Position numbers and translations under genes: made by a program. 64,000 nucleotides of DNA, taken from contig NZ_VFPO01000001.1 of assembly GCF_006716765.1 (NCBI RefSeq), positions 5,394,001 through 5,458,000 of the forward strand, in the 5' to 3' direction. The notes beneath the pieces were generated by a model, which saw only the letters and a program-made list of their open reading frames with translations, ran no database searches and was not told where the DNA came from. Positions 35,300 to 43,904 of the stretch are shown in pieces (the stretch's first letter is position 1; the number at the start of each line of letters is the position of its first letter). This DNA comes from Actinomadura hallensis. Its GTDB lineage: Bacteria > Actinomycetota > Actinomycetes > Streptosporangiales > Streptosporangiaceae.

Positions 35300-37237
35300 G
35301 TGGACGACGCGAAACGGGGGCAGGACGAGCCCGGAACCGGGGACGAGCACGACCCCGGCCGCACCGCCACCGCCGAGTTCCGGATCCCGCCGAAGCGCGA
35401 TCTGACGAGGCCGGACATCCCCGTCCGGCCGCCTGTCCGGCCGCCCGCGAAGGACGGGGAAGGTCCGCCCGCGGAACCGGCGGAGGACGCCGCCGAGGAC
35501 GCTTCCGGCGAGGAGGGCGACGGCGAGCACACCGCCGAGGGGAAGACCGCCGAGTCGGCCGCGCCCGAGAAGACCGCTGAATCAGCTGTGGACGCGGAGC
35601 CCGGCAAGGACACGGAGCCCGGCAAGGACGAGGCGGCCGAGACCACCCGTGAGACCGAGGTCAAGGACGCCGGGGCCGCGGCTCCACCCTCGGGTGCGGG
35701 GCCGACGCGGGTCGAGCGCCTGCCGACCCTGCCTCCCCAAGCCCCCGCCCCGCCGGCACCGGCCGCGCAACCACCGGCACCGCAGCAACCGGCACCGCAA
35801 CCACCGGCTCCTCAACCACAGGCACCGCAGCAGTCGGCACCGCAGCAGTCGGCACCGCAGCAGTCGGCACCGCAGCAGTCGGCACCGCAGCAGTCGGCTC
35901 CGCAGCAACCGGCGACGCGCTCGTCCGGGCAGTGGAGCGTCCCCTGGGACGGGTCGGCCGCCCCTTCGGCCGCGGCTCCCGCGGCGGCGCCCGCGGCGCC
36001 GGCCACCTCGGCACCGGAGGCGGCCGCGCCGCCCGCGGACGAGGAGCGGGGGGGACGCCGCTGGACGGTCGTCGTGGCGGCGGCGCTCGTGCTGATCGCC
36101 GGTCTCGTCGCCGGGCAGCTCGTCCGCCCGGTCCCGGAGCCGTCCGTGTCCCTGACCGTGAAGTCCAGCGTCACGTTCCCGGGACGGGCCCCGGCGCTGC
36201 CCTGGCCGGAGGCGGGGCAGTCGGCCGTCCACGTGGAGGGCATCGGGACGATGGGCGCGTCGGGAGGGCAGGCGCCGACCCCCACGGCGAGCGTCGCCAA
36301 GGTGATGACGGCGTATGTCTACCTGCGCGACCATCCGCTGGCGCCGGGAGAGCCGGGCCCGGTCCTGACCGTGTCGCCGGAGGCGGCGGCGCAGATCCCG
36401 ATGCGCGAGAAGCGCGGCGAGTCGATCCTCGGGGTGAAGGCGAACCAGCGGCTGACGCAGCGCAAGGCGCTGGAGGCCCTGATGGTCATCTCGGCGAACG
36501 ACGTGGCGCACGAGCTGGCGCGCTGGGACGCCGGCAGCACCCAGGCGTTCGTGGCCAAGATGAACGCGACCGCGAAGTCGCTGGGGATGACGAACACGCA
36601 CTACACCGACCCGAGCGGCTACGACCACCGGACGGTGAGCACGGCCGCGGACCAGGTGAAGCTGCTGCGCGAGGCCATGAAGATCCCGGCGTTCGCGGAG
36701 ATCGTGAAGACGCCGGTGTTCGAGCCCGACGACGGCGGCCCGTCGCGGCAGGGCGGCAACTTCCTGCTGGGCCGGGACGGCGTGGTCGGCGGGAAGACCG
36801 GCTACACCGACGAGGCCGGCGGGAACTTCGTGTTCGCGGCGCGCAAGAACGTCGGGGGCGTCGACACGCTGATCGTGGGCGCGGTGCTCGGGCAGGACAC
36901 GGCATCGGCGGCCGGCGCCGTCGACGCTGCGCACCGGCTCGTCACCTCGGCCGGGGCGGCGCTGCGCGCGGTGACGCTGGCGCCGGAGGGCGCGCGGGTG
37001 GCGCGGGCCGACGACGGGCTCGGCGACACGACCCCGCTGCGCGCGGCGGCGCCGGTGACGGTCGTCGGCTGGCCGGGGCTGACCGTCCCGGTCGGGGTGG
37101 ACGGCGACCCGCCGCGCGAGGCGGCCGCCGGCGAGCGGGTCACCGCGCTGAGGGCGGGCGCGGCGACCGTTCCGCTGGAGCCGGTCCGGCCACTGGAGAA
37201 GCCGTCCGTCGTGGAGCGCCTGCTCCGTCTCGGCTGA
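35300..37237 (+). CDS. D-alanyl-D-alanine carboxypeptidase (S11) with repeat-rich cytoplasmic tail
   Basis: 645 residues from GTG 35300 with GAGGAGGGG upstream. Residues 1-255 are acidic, then Pro/Gln-rich, including APQQS repeats. One membrane segment (RWTVVVAAALVLIAGLVAG, near 257-275) follows. The extracellular S11 domain has SVAK near residue 330, SAND near 398 and KTG near 499, the penicillin-binding triad, and ends in a short beta-rich domain. It trims peptidoglycan stem peptides. The long cytoplasmic tail is unusual for DacA-type enzymes, which normally have a signal peptide and a C-terminal anchor. Confidence 0.9.
   Translation: MDDAKRGQDEPGTGDEHDPGRTATAEFRIPPKRDLTRPDIPVRPPVRPPAKDGEGPPAEPAEDAAEDASGEEGDGEHTAEGKTAESAAPEKTAESAVDAEPGKDTEPGKDEAAETTRETEVKDAGAAAPPSGAGPTRVERLPTLPPQAPAPPAPAAQPPAPQQPAPQPPAPQPQAPQQSAPQQSAPQQSAPQQSAPQQSAPQQPATRSSGQWSVPWDGSAAPSAAAPAAAPAAPATSAPEAAAPPADEERGGRRWTVVVAAALVLIAGLVAGQLVRPVPEPSVSLTVKSSVTFPGRAPALPWPEAGQSAVHVEGIGTMGASGGQAPTPTASVAKVMTAYVYLRDHPLAPGEPGPVLTVSPEAAAQIPMREKRGESILGVKANQRLTQRKALEALMVISANDVAHELARWDAGSTQAFVAKMNATAKSLGMTNTHYTDPSGYDHRTVSTAADQVKLLREAMKIPAFAEIVKTPVFEPDDGGPSRQGGNFLLGRDGVVGGKTGYTDEAGGNFVFAARKNVGGVDTLIVGAVLGQDTASAAGAVDAAHRLVTSAGAALRAVTLAPEGARVARADDGLGDTTPLRAAAPVTVVGWPGLTVPVGVDGDPPREAAAGERVTALRAGAATVPLEPVRPLEKPSVVERLLRLG
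35821..35895 (+). repeat. Five perfect tandem copies of a 15-bp unit inside the carboxypeptidase gene
   Basis: GGCACCGCAGCAGTC repeats exactly five times and is followed by a variant copy at 35896-35910, with degenerate copies upstream. It encodes the APQQS repeats. Exact 15-bp copies keep the frame, so copy-number changes would only change tail length. Confidence 0.9.
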
Positions 37238-37289
37238 GCCGGACCCGCGTCCCGGACCGCGGTCCCCTATCGGGAACCGGTGCCGCCCG

Positions 37290-38789
37290 TCAGGCGTAGA
37301 GGGCGGACAGGAACCGGATGAGCAGGGCCTCCCGTGTGGCGGGCGGCAGCCCGTCGAGGATGGCGTTCACCACCGACATCCGCGGTTCGCCGCCGCCGTG
37401 GAGGTCCACCCCGACGGACGCGAGCAGATCGGTGAACGCGGCGTCGTCGAGGGAGTCGAGGTCGAGGTCCGCGATGGCCTCGGCGAGCCCGGCGGGAACC
37501 TCGGGCGGCCCGGCGGCGCGGGCGGCCTTCACGGCGTCGGCGAGGGCGGCGAGCAGCGGCTCGACGTCGCTGACGCCGGTCAGCGTGAAGTGCAGGTTCG
37601 GCGGGATGCCCGCGTACGACAGCTGGGGCTGGAAGAACCAGCCGCGCGACCGGGCCTCGTCGGCGACGACGAACACGTCGAGGCCGGGTTCGGACGACGC
37701 GACGGCGACGAGCGGGGCCGCGGGCTCGCCGAGGACGCGCAGGCCCGGGATCTCGGCGACCCCGGCGACGAGACGCTCCGCTGCCCGCATCGCGTTCTCC
37801 GCGAGCTCCCGGTAGCCGCGGGCGCCGATCGCGTTGAGGGTCGCCCACGCGGCGCCGAGCGGCCCGGCGCTCTTGCTGCTCTGGACGGTGGCGTTGATGA
37901 CGGTGTAGCCGGGCCATTCGGCGGCGGCGAAGTAGGCGTGGCGCCGCAGCGACTCGTCGGCGTACAGGACGACGGAGGCGCCCTTCGGCGAGTAGCCGTA
38001 CTTGTGCAGGTCGCAGGACAGGGACGTCACGCCGGGCACGGACAGGTCGAACGGGGGGACGTCGCGGCCCGCGTCCCGCAGCCACGGCAGGACCCAGCCG
38101 CCGACGCACGCGTCCACGTGGCAGGGCACGCCGGCGGCCGCGGCGACCGACGCGATCTCGGGGACGGGGTCCATGACGCCGTGCGGGTAGGACGGCGCGG
38201 ACGCGACGACCAGCACGGTGCGGGGCGTGATGGCGGCGGCGGTCGCGGCGGGGTCGGCGCGGTAGGAGTCGTCGACCGGCACGTGCACGACCTCCATGCC
38301 GAGGTAGTGCGCGGCCTTGTGGAACGCGGGATGCCCGGTCGCCGGCAGCACGATCTGCGGCGTCCCCTCGACGGGCCGGGCGTCGCGCGCCGACTTCACC
38401 GCCAGCATGATCGACTCGGTGCCGCCGCTGGTGAACACGCCGGAGCCCCCGCCCAGCTTGGCGGCGACGGCGGCGACCACGCTCCGCTCCAGCGCGACGA
38501 TGCTGGGGAACGCGGTGGGGTCGAGGCAGTTGACCTCCAGCATCTCCAGGTAGGCGGTGGCGGCGAGGTCGTGCACGTGCTCGCGTCCGGTGTCGTAGAC
38601 GTAGGCGGTGACCTTGCCGCCGCGCACGGGCAGGTCCGCCTCGCGGAGCCGCGCGAGCTCGGCGAGCAGCTCTCCGGCGGGACGGCCGTCCTCGGGCAGT
38701 GCGCCGGGGGTCGCAGGGGCGCCGGGGGTCGTGGGCACGTCGGTGGTCTCGGGCGCGTCGGGGGTCTCGGGCAGGGCGTCGGACGACAT
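37290..38789 (-). CDS. Sphingosine-1-phosphate-lyase-like PLP enzyme
   Basis: 499 residues. After a Pro/Thr-rich tail (residues 8-35) comes a group II decarboxylase fold: GVFTSGGTESIMLAVKSARD, CHVDACVGGWVLPWLRD, and the PLP Lys near 263 in SCDLHKYGYSPKGASVVLY. This layout is that of sphingosine-phosphate lyases and related actinobacterial decarboxylases. The substrate is unknown; no sphingolipid synthesis gene is seen. It lies downstream of the TetR gene at 38875 on the same strand (85 bp) and may be regulated by it. Confidence 0.85.
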   Translation of the reverse strand: MSSDALPETPDAPETTDVPTTPGAPATPGALPEDGRPAGELLAELARLREADLPVRGGKVTAYVYDTGREHVHDLAATAYLEMLEVNCLDPTAFPSIVALERSVVAAVAAKLGGGSGVFTSGGTESIMLAVKSARDARPVEGTPQIVLPATGHPAFHKAAHYLGMEVVHVPVDDSYRADPAATAAAITPRTVLVVASAPSYPHGVMDPVPEIASVAAAAGVPCHVDACVGGWVLPWLRDAGRDVPPFDLSVPGVTSLSCDLHKYGYSPKGASVVLYADESLRRHAYFAAAEWPGYTVINATVQSSKSAGPLGAAWATLNAIGARGYRELAENAMRAAERLVAGVAEIPGLRVLGEPAAPLVAVASSEPGLDVFVVADEARSRGWFFQPQLSYAGIPPNLHFTLTGVSDVEPLLAALADAVKAARAAGPPEVPAGLAEAIADLDLDSLDDAAFTDLLASVGVDLHGGGEPRMSVVNAILDGLPPATREALLIRFLSALYA

Positions 38790-38874
38790 CGCGTTGGTTC
38801 CTCGGTGCTTCAGCGGGGGCGGGGGAACGCCTGGAACAGGCGGGACGCGGCGGGGCGCCGCGGGGGCGGACGGG

Positions 38875-39483
38875 TCATCCGGCGGCCTCGGCGGGCAGCC
38901 CGATCGCGGCGGCGACGAGCCGGCGCATATGGGCGCGGAACCGGGCCAGTTCGGCCGGGTCGTCCATGCCGTGCCGCACGCCCTGGGCGTCGAGGACGCC
39001 CCCGGAGCCGAACCCGTGGCTGCACCAGACGACCGTCCAGATGACGTACTCGACGTCGACGTCGTCGGACACGACCTTGCGGGCGGCGGCCGCGACCATC
39101 TCCAGCAGCGGCCTGACGTAGTGCTCCTCCAGGTGCGCGACGTCCGCGGCGTCCGACAGCCACCGGTGCATCCACAGCGCGGGGACCTCTGGGTGCGCCG
39201 CGCAGAAGTCGATGTAGCGGTCGACGAGCGTGAGGAGCCCCGCGGCGTCCTCCACCTGGGCGACCGCCTCCGAGAGGAGCGCGCGCTCCGTCTGGTGGGC
39301 GCGTTCCATGACGGCGATGTAGAGGTCCCGTTTGCCTCCGACGTGGTAGGCGACGGTCGCCACGTTGAGCCCCGCCGCCTCCGCGATCATGCGCGTGGAG
39401 GTCCCGTCGTAGCCGAGCGCGGCGAACAGCCGGGTCGCCGCGTCGATGATGCGGTCCCGGGCGTGGTCGCTACTCTCGGTCAT
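38875..39483 (-). CDS. TetR-family regulator
   Basis: 202 residues. The N-terminal helix-turn-helix reads IIDAATRLFAALGYDGTSTR and MIAEAAGLNVATVAYHVGGK, followed by a TetR-type ligand domain. A perfect 12-bp palindrome lies 33 bp upstream of its start, probably its own operator. It precedes the lyase-like gene in the same direction. Confidence 0.88.
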   Translation of the reverse strand: MTESSDHARDRIIDAATRLFAALGYDGTSTRMIAEAAGLNVATVAYHVGGKRDLYIAVMERAHQTERALLSEAVAQVEDAAGLLTLVDRYIDFCAAHPEVPALWMHRWLSDAADVAHLEEHYVRPLLEMVAAAARKVVSDDVDVEYVIWTVVWCSHGFGSGGVLDAQGVRHGMDDPAELARFRAHMRRLVAAAIGLPAEAAG

Positions 39484-39515
39484 CTCTCCACGCTAGGCGC
39501 TCCCCTTCGTCCTGG

Positions 39516-39527
39516 TCAATCGATTGA
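39516..39527. promoter_or_regulatory. 12-bp palindrome TCAATCGATTGA, probable TetR operator
   Basis: The palindrome is perfect and AT-rich in a GC-rich setting, 33 bp upstream of the TetR start. TetR regulators usually repress themselves through such sites. Confidence 0.6.
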
Positions 39528-39605
39528 TGGAGAGACGGCGCCACCCCCCGGCTGCGGCGCGCGGCGCCGGCGCAGCCGGACAGGTCCGCGGGACCGCCCC
39601 CGGCG

Positions 39606-40232
39606 TCAGGCGCGCCGGGCGGGCGCAGCGAACACGGCGGCCGCGCCGAGCCCGAGGTACACCAGGCCCGTCGCGTACCGCTGGCGCCGCCGGAAGGCGG
39701 GGCGGGCGCGCAGCCACGTCCCGATCGAACCGGCGGCGAGGGCGTACGCGATGTCGCTGAGCAGGCCGAACAGGACGACCATGAGGCCCATCAGCGCGAT
39801 CTGCAGCGGGACGGCGCCCGCCCGCCGGTCGACGAACTGGGGCAGGAACGCCAGGAAGAACAGCACGACCTTGGGGTTCAGGACGTTCACCAGCACGCCG
39901 TCCAGGTAGACGCGCCGCAGCGGCTGCGGCCGCAGCGCGGGCCCGTCGCCGTCGCCGCCGCCGCGCAGCGTCCGGTAGGCGAGGTAGACGAGGTAGGCGG
40001 CGCCCGCGTAGCGCAGGACCCCGAACGCGGTCGCGGACGCGGCGACGAGCGCCGACAGCCCCGCCGCCGCGGCGGCGATGTGGACGAGGGTGCCGGTCTC
40101 CACCCCGAACGCGGACGCGAGCCCCGCCCGGCGCCCCTCCCCGATGCTGCGGGCGGTGATGTACAGGTGGTTCGGGCCGGGGATGGCGACCAGCACGAGA
40201 GCGGCGGGCAGGAAGAGCAGCAGGTTGGTCAC
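39606..40232 (-). CDS. LysE/RhtB-family amino acid exporter
   Basis: 208 residues from GTG 40232. LysE features: an N-terminal helix followed by IPGPNHLYITARSIGEGRRA, six hydrophobic segments, and VYLDGVLVNVLNPKVVLFFL with the conserved NPK. It exports amino acids or related metabolites. It starts one base after the upstream TetR stop, so both form one transcript and the TetR protein probably controls export. Confidence 0.88.
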   Translation of the reverse strand: MTNLLLFLPAALVLVAIPGPNHLYITARSIGEGRRAGLASAFGVETGTLVHIAAAAAGLSALVAASATAFGVLRYAGAAYLVYLAYRTLRGGGDGDGPALRPQPLRRVYLDGVLVNVLNPKVVLFFLAFLPQFVDRRAGAVPLQIALMGLMVVLFGLLSDIAYALAAGSIGTWLRARPAFRRRQRYATGLVYLGLGAAAVFAAPARRA

Positions 40233-40233
40233 G

Positions 40234-40833
40234 TCAGGAGGCGGTGGCGACCGCGAGCGCGCCCTCCAGGACGAGCTTGCCCGCCGTGCGGACCATCGCC
40301 GCGACCTCGTCGGCCGGCTGCCGCAGCGACGCCAGGCTGACCAGCGCGGCGAGCAGCACGTGCCCGAGGACGATCTCGACGTCGTCCCGCTCGGGCACCG
40401 GGTCCCCGATCGCCGTGGACAGCCGGTCCCGCAGGAAGAGGAACAGGACGGTGCGCGGGTCGTCCACGCTGGAGTCGTCGGAGGTCACGGCCTGGATGAT
40501 GGCCGAGGTCAGCGTCGGCTCCGCGGCCGCCACGTACACGATCCGCTCCAGCAGCGCGGTCAGCCGCTCCAGCGGGGTGTCGCCGATCGCCAGCTCGTCG
40601 ATGTCGTCGATCGCGCGGTGCGCCCAGGCGGCGGCGACCTCGGTGAGCAGGTGGTCCTTCGTGGCGAAGTACCGGTAGACGGTCGCGCGGGCGACCCCGG
40701 CGCGGTCCGCGACGTCGTGCATGGTGACGGCCGCGTAGCCGCCCTCCAGCGCGAGCTCCCGCGCCGATTCGATCAGCCGCTCCCGCCGCGCCCGCTGGTC
40801 CTTGCTCAGCGTGCGCGTGACGGTGAACCGCAT
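40234..40833 (-). CDS. TetR-family regulator paired with the LysE exporter
   Basis: I start at ATG 40833 (MRFTVTRTLSKDQRARRERL); an earlier start at 40917 would add a non-conserved tail. The helix-turn-helix is LIESARELALEGGYAAVTMH with VADRAGVARATVYRYFATKD, similar to the KstR2/TetR group. It is separated by a single base from the exporter gene. Confidence 0.85.
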   Translation of the reverse strand: MRFTVTRTLSKDQRARRERLIESARELALEGGYAAVTMHDVADRAGVARATVYRYFATKDHLLTEVAAAWAHRAIDDIDELAIGDTPLERLTALLERIVYVAAAEPTLTSAIIQAVTSDDSSVDDPRTVLFLFLRDRLSTAIGDPVPERDDVEIVLGHVLLAALVSLASLRQPADEVAAMVRTAGKLVLEGALAVATAS

Positions 40834-41060
40834 GTCACCGCTCAAGACGTCCCGCCCTTCCGCGTGCCCCCGCTCGTCGTGGACGCCCCCATTCTTCCGC
40901 ACGCGCACCTCGAACACCTACATCGCGGGCATGACACCGCCTGCCGGACATGACCCGGGGAGCCGCGAGGGGGAGGTCGAACCCGTCCGCCGGGGCGCCG
41001 CGTACCACCTGACATGCCAGGGACCGCGCCTGGCGGCGACGGCGACGAGGGTTGGTTCGA

Positions 41061-42311
41061 GTGGAATCCGGCTTGCGGCTGACGGAGCGTTACCGGCTGG
41101 CGGAGCGCCTCGACCACGGCGGGACGCTGGAGGTCTGGCGGGCCCGGGACGAACTCCTCGGCCGCCCCGTCGCGGTGAAGCTGCTCGCCCCCGCCCGCGC
41201 GGACCTGCACCGCGCGTTCCAGCAGGGTGTCAGCCGCGCGGCCGGCCTCTCCCACGCCGCGCTGGAGACCGTCTACGACAGCGACCTGACCCGCGACGCG
41301 GCCGGACGCCTCGTCTCCTTCGCCGTCACCGAGTTCCTGGAGGGCGAGACCCTCGGGACACGGCTCCGCCTCGGGCCGCCGGCCGCGTCCGACGCCGCCG
41401 GGGTCGCCGCGCAGGTCGCCGCGGCGCTGCAGGCCGCGCACGCCGCCGGGGTGCCGCACGGCGACCTGCACACCGGCAAGATCTACCTGTTCGGCGGGGA
41501 CGTCAGGGTCGCCGACACCGGCATCGCCGGGATCGTCCGCGGGGTCCGCGGCGCACCCGGCCGCGGGGGCGCGCCCGTCGCGTCCGGAGCCGCACTGGAG
41601 GAGGCGAAGGCGGCCGACGTGCGCGCGTTCGGCGCCGTCCTCTCCGCCTGCCTCGGGGCCGACGCCCCCGCCGCGCTCACGTCCCTCGCCGCGCGCTGCG
41701 CGTCCGCGACCCCCGGCGAAGGCCCCTCGGCGAGCGAGATCGCCGCCCTCCTCTGCCGCGACGACGAGCCGCGCAACGCCGTCTTCACCGCGGTCCGGGT
41801 CCGGGCGGCACCGTCCAGCGACGACGCCCGGACCCGCACCCGGACGCTCCGGCCTCCGGCGCGGTCCCGGCGCGGCCGCTGGCGGGCCGGGCCGGCGGTG
41901 CTGGCCCTCGCCGTCGCGGTGCCCGCCACGGCCGTCGCCGCGATGCTGGTCTCCGCACCGCGCGCCCCCGTGACCGTCGCGCCGCCCGCCGGGACGCACG
42001 CGGAGCCGACGCCGTCGCCGCCCCGGCGGGAGGCCCGGCCCCCGGCCGCGGCGGTCACCGACGCGCTCGGGCGGCTGCGCCCCATCGTGAACCGCGGGTA
42101 CAGCACGGGCCAGATCCGCTCCGACGTCGCCCTCGACCTCACCAACGTGATCACGAACCTCGAGAACGACCTGACCGCGGACCGCGCCGTGGACCTGGAG
42201 CAGCGGATCGACCTGCTGCAGGACAAGATCGTGACGAGGGAGCGCGAGCGCGGCCTGTCCCCCGCCCTCGCCGCCGAGCTCAACCGCGTCCTGGCATCGA
42301 TCCAGACATGA
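41061..42311 (+). CDS. Membrane-anchored pseudokinase of the bacterial Ser/Thr kinase type
   Basis: 416 residues from GTG 41061 (GAGGG nine bases upstream). The kinase-like domain (1-240) keeps the ATP-site Lys40 in GRPVAVKLL. The catalytic loop reads PHGDLHTGKIYLF instead of HRDxKxxN, and DFG is replaced by ADTG, so it is probably catalytically dead. A membrane helix (near 280-300) and a Pro-rich stretch lead to an extracytoplasmic helical module (IRSDVALDLTNVITNLENDL). The next gene repeats this module and overlaps by ATGA. Confidence 0.8.
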   Translation: MESGLRLTERYRLAERLDHGGTLEVWRARDELLGRPVAVKLLAPARADLHRAFQQGVSRAAGLSHAALETVYDSDLTRDAAGRLVSFAVTEFLEGETLGTRLRLGPPAASDAAGVAAQVAAALQAAHAAGVPHGDLHTGKIYLFGGDVRVADTGIAGIVRGVRGAPGRGGAPVASGAALEEAKAADVRAFGAVLSACLGADAPAALTSLAARCASATPGEGPSASEIAALLCRDDEPRNAVFTAVRVRAAPSSDDARTRTRTLRPPARSRRGRWRAGPAVLALAVAVPATAVAAMLVSAPRAPVTVAPPAGTHAEPTPSPPRREARPPAAAVTDALGRLRPIVNRGYSTGQIRSDVALDLTNVITNLENDLTADRAVDLEQRIDLLQDKIVTRERERGLSPALAAELNRVLASIQT

Positions 42312-42850
42312 CCGGCGAAGAAGTCACCGAGGAGTGGCAGACGGAGGAACTGCGCCCGTCGAAGGGCTTCCGCTTTCCGTGGCTGGCGCTCGCGGGCGTC
42401 CTCGCCACCGTCGTCGCCGCGACCACGCTCGTCGTCGGCATCGGCGACCTGCTCCGCGACGACCGTCCGCCCGACCGCCTGCTCCCCCTCCAGGCCGCCG
42501 CGCCGCCCGTCACGCCCGCCCCCACGCCCTCCCCCACGGGCACGCCCGAGAGCGGCCCCGAAACGACCGAGACGCCCGAACGATCCGAGCCCCGCCTGTA
42601 CGAGGCGCTGCTCAGGCTCCGCTTCGCCGTGGGCGACGGCGTCGAGGACGGCGACGTCCGCGACGACGTGGGCATCGACCTCACCAACATGATCGAGGGG
42701 ATTCTGAGACACCCGAGGTCATCGCGCGAAGGGCGCCGCGACGACGTCGCCTACCTGCACCGCAAGATCACGACGCGGGCGCGGGAGGGCGCGATCGACG
42801 ACGACCGCGCCGCGCAGTTCCACTGGATCCTGAGCCGCGCCGCCGACTGA
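42308..42850 (+). CDS. Membrane protein sharing the pseudokinase's outer module
   Basis: 180 residues. A short cytoplasmic start and one membrane helix (WLALAGVLATVVAATTLVVG, 25-45) are followed by a Pro/Thr-rich linker. The module VRDDVGIDLTNMIEGILRHP with LHRKITTRAREGAIDDD aligns with the C-terminal module of the upstream pseudokinase. The ATG overlaps the kinase stop. The two look like a duplicated pair that might interact outside the membrane. Confidence 0.75.
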   Translation: MTGEEVTEEWQTEELRPSKGFRFPWLALAGVLATVVAATTLVVGIGDLLRDDRPPDRLLPLQAAAPPVTPAPTPSPTGTPESGPETTETPERSEPRLYEALLRLRFAVGDGVEDGDVRDDVGIDLTNMIEGILRHPRSSREGRRDDVAYLHRKITTRAREGAIDDDRAAQFHWILSRAAD

Positions 42851-42874
42851 CCGCGGCGGCCGGGCCTCGTCCGG

Positions 42875-43108
42875 TCAGAGGGGCGCGACCACGGCGACCG
42901 TCACGAGGACGAGAACCGCCACGAGGACGGCCGCCGTCACCGCCCGCCACAGCCGCCGGCCGTGCCCCCTCTCCTCCCTGCGCGGCGCGGCCGCCTCGGC
43001 GGTCAACCGGTTGAACATCGCGAACCGCGCCGCCAGCTCGGGGTCCGCCCGGCACAGGTCCGCCTCGATGAGCGCGAGTACGCGGCTCTCGTGCAACGGC
43101 AGGCTCAT
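42875..43108 (-). CDS. Small DUF3040-like membrane protein
   Basis: 77 residues from ATG 43108, with GGAGA upstream. The N-terminal MSLPLHESRVLALIEADLCR resembles DUF3040, and one membrane helix (AVLVAVLVLVTVAVV) ends the protein. It is convergent with the pseudokinase operon. Function is unknown. Confidence 0.65.
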   Translation of the reverse strand: MSLPLHESRVLALIEADLCRADPELAARFAMFNRLTAEAAAPRREERGHGRRLWRAVTAAVLVAVLVLVTVAVVAPL

Positions 43109-43183
43109 CGCTTCTCCAGTCGTCCGGTTGTATCGCTCCTGACTAACTAACCGGGACAAACAAGATCTATCGCCCTAAACCGG

Positions 43184-43789
43184 TCACTCAGCGCCGCGCG
43201 CCCCGAACTCGACGCAGCAGTACCCGGAGTGCGGGGCGAGGGTCGCCTCGATCGAGGACGCGCCGAGCCCTTCCACGACCCCGGACAGGAACGCGTGGTT
43301 GACGCCGCACACCAGCTCGGGATCGTCCCCGGCCATCGGGTGGAACGGGCAGTTGCGCAGCCGCAGCCGCCCGGGGCTCTCCCGGTCGGGCTCGAAGCCG
43401 TGGCGTTCGAGGATCTCCGCCGCGCGGGTGAGCGCGCGTTCGGCGCCGAGCCGCCCGCCCCTGACGGGGCGGCTCTCCGCCGCGCCGAGGGCGCGGCCGC
43501 GCTCCCCGGCCGCCCGCAGCGCCGCCTCCCGCCCGCTCTCCCCCGCCTTCTGCCCGCGGACCGCGTCCAGCAGGATGCTCGCCAGCAGCCCGTGCCCGCG
43601 CTGCGGAATGCTGACCCGCACGTCGGCCCCGGACGGCTCGTAGACCTTGGGCGCGCGCCCCACCCGCCGCACGCCGCCGGGGCTCCCGTAGTGCGCCCGC
43701 AGGAGCCCCGCGTCGACGAGCTTGTCGAGGTGGAACGCGGCGAGCTTGCGGGAGATCCCGACGCTGGCGGCCGCCTCGTCCCGGGTCAC
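43184..43789 (-). CDS. SufR-like winged-helix regulator, N-terminus short
   Basis: 201 residues from GTG 43789. The recognition helix region VTRDEAAASVGISRKLAAFH is intact. The C-terminal Cys residues (NCPFHPM, ELVCGVNHA, GYCCVEFGA) fit an iron-sulfur or metal site as in SufR-type regulators. The usual first 20-30 residues of the winged helix are missing: an in-frame stop lies just upstream and the adjacent DNA reads as the end of a membrane protein on the other strand. It may therefore be N-terminally truncated. Confidence 0.65.
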   Translation of the reverse strand: MTRDEAAASVGISRKLAAFHLDKLVDAGLLRAHYGSPGGVRRVGRAPKVYEPSGADVRVSIPQRGHGLLASILLDAVRGQKAGESGREAALRAAGERGRALGAAESRPVRGGRLGAERALTRAAEILERHGFEPDRESPGRLRLRNCPFHPMAGDDPELVCGVNHAFLSGVVEGLGASSIEATLAPHSGYCCVEFGARGAE

Positions 43790-43839
43790 CGGCCACGTTG
43801 CTCCTCGTCCTGCTCACCGCCCTGTCGGAGTAGCGCCCC

Positions 43840-43882
43840 TTGACGGCAGCATATCGAATATCGATAGTATCGAAAAACGATA
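43840..43882 (+). promoter_or_regulatory. Promoter and operator of the DUF2975/XRE pair
   Basis: TTGACG (43840-43845) and GATAGT (43863-43868) are 17 bp apart, a good sigma-70-type promoter. Overlapping and following it are repeated TATCGA half-sites and a closing CGATAT, in an AT-rich block. The XRE protein of the operon is the likely binder. Confidence 0.6.
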
Positions 43883-43904
43883 TGCCGCCTACGGGGGAGC
43901 GCCC

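Noticed and set aside
35821-35910. Tandem repeats considered as a CRISPR array
   Set aside because: Units are 15 bp, contiguous with no spacers, and encode protein repeats. No CRISPR array or cas gene was seen anywhere in the window.
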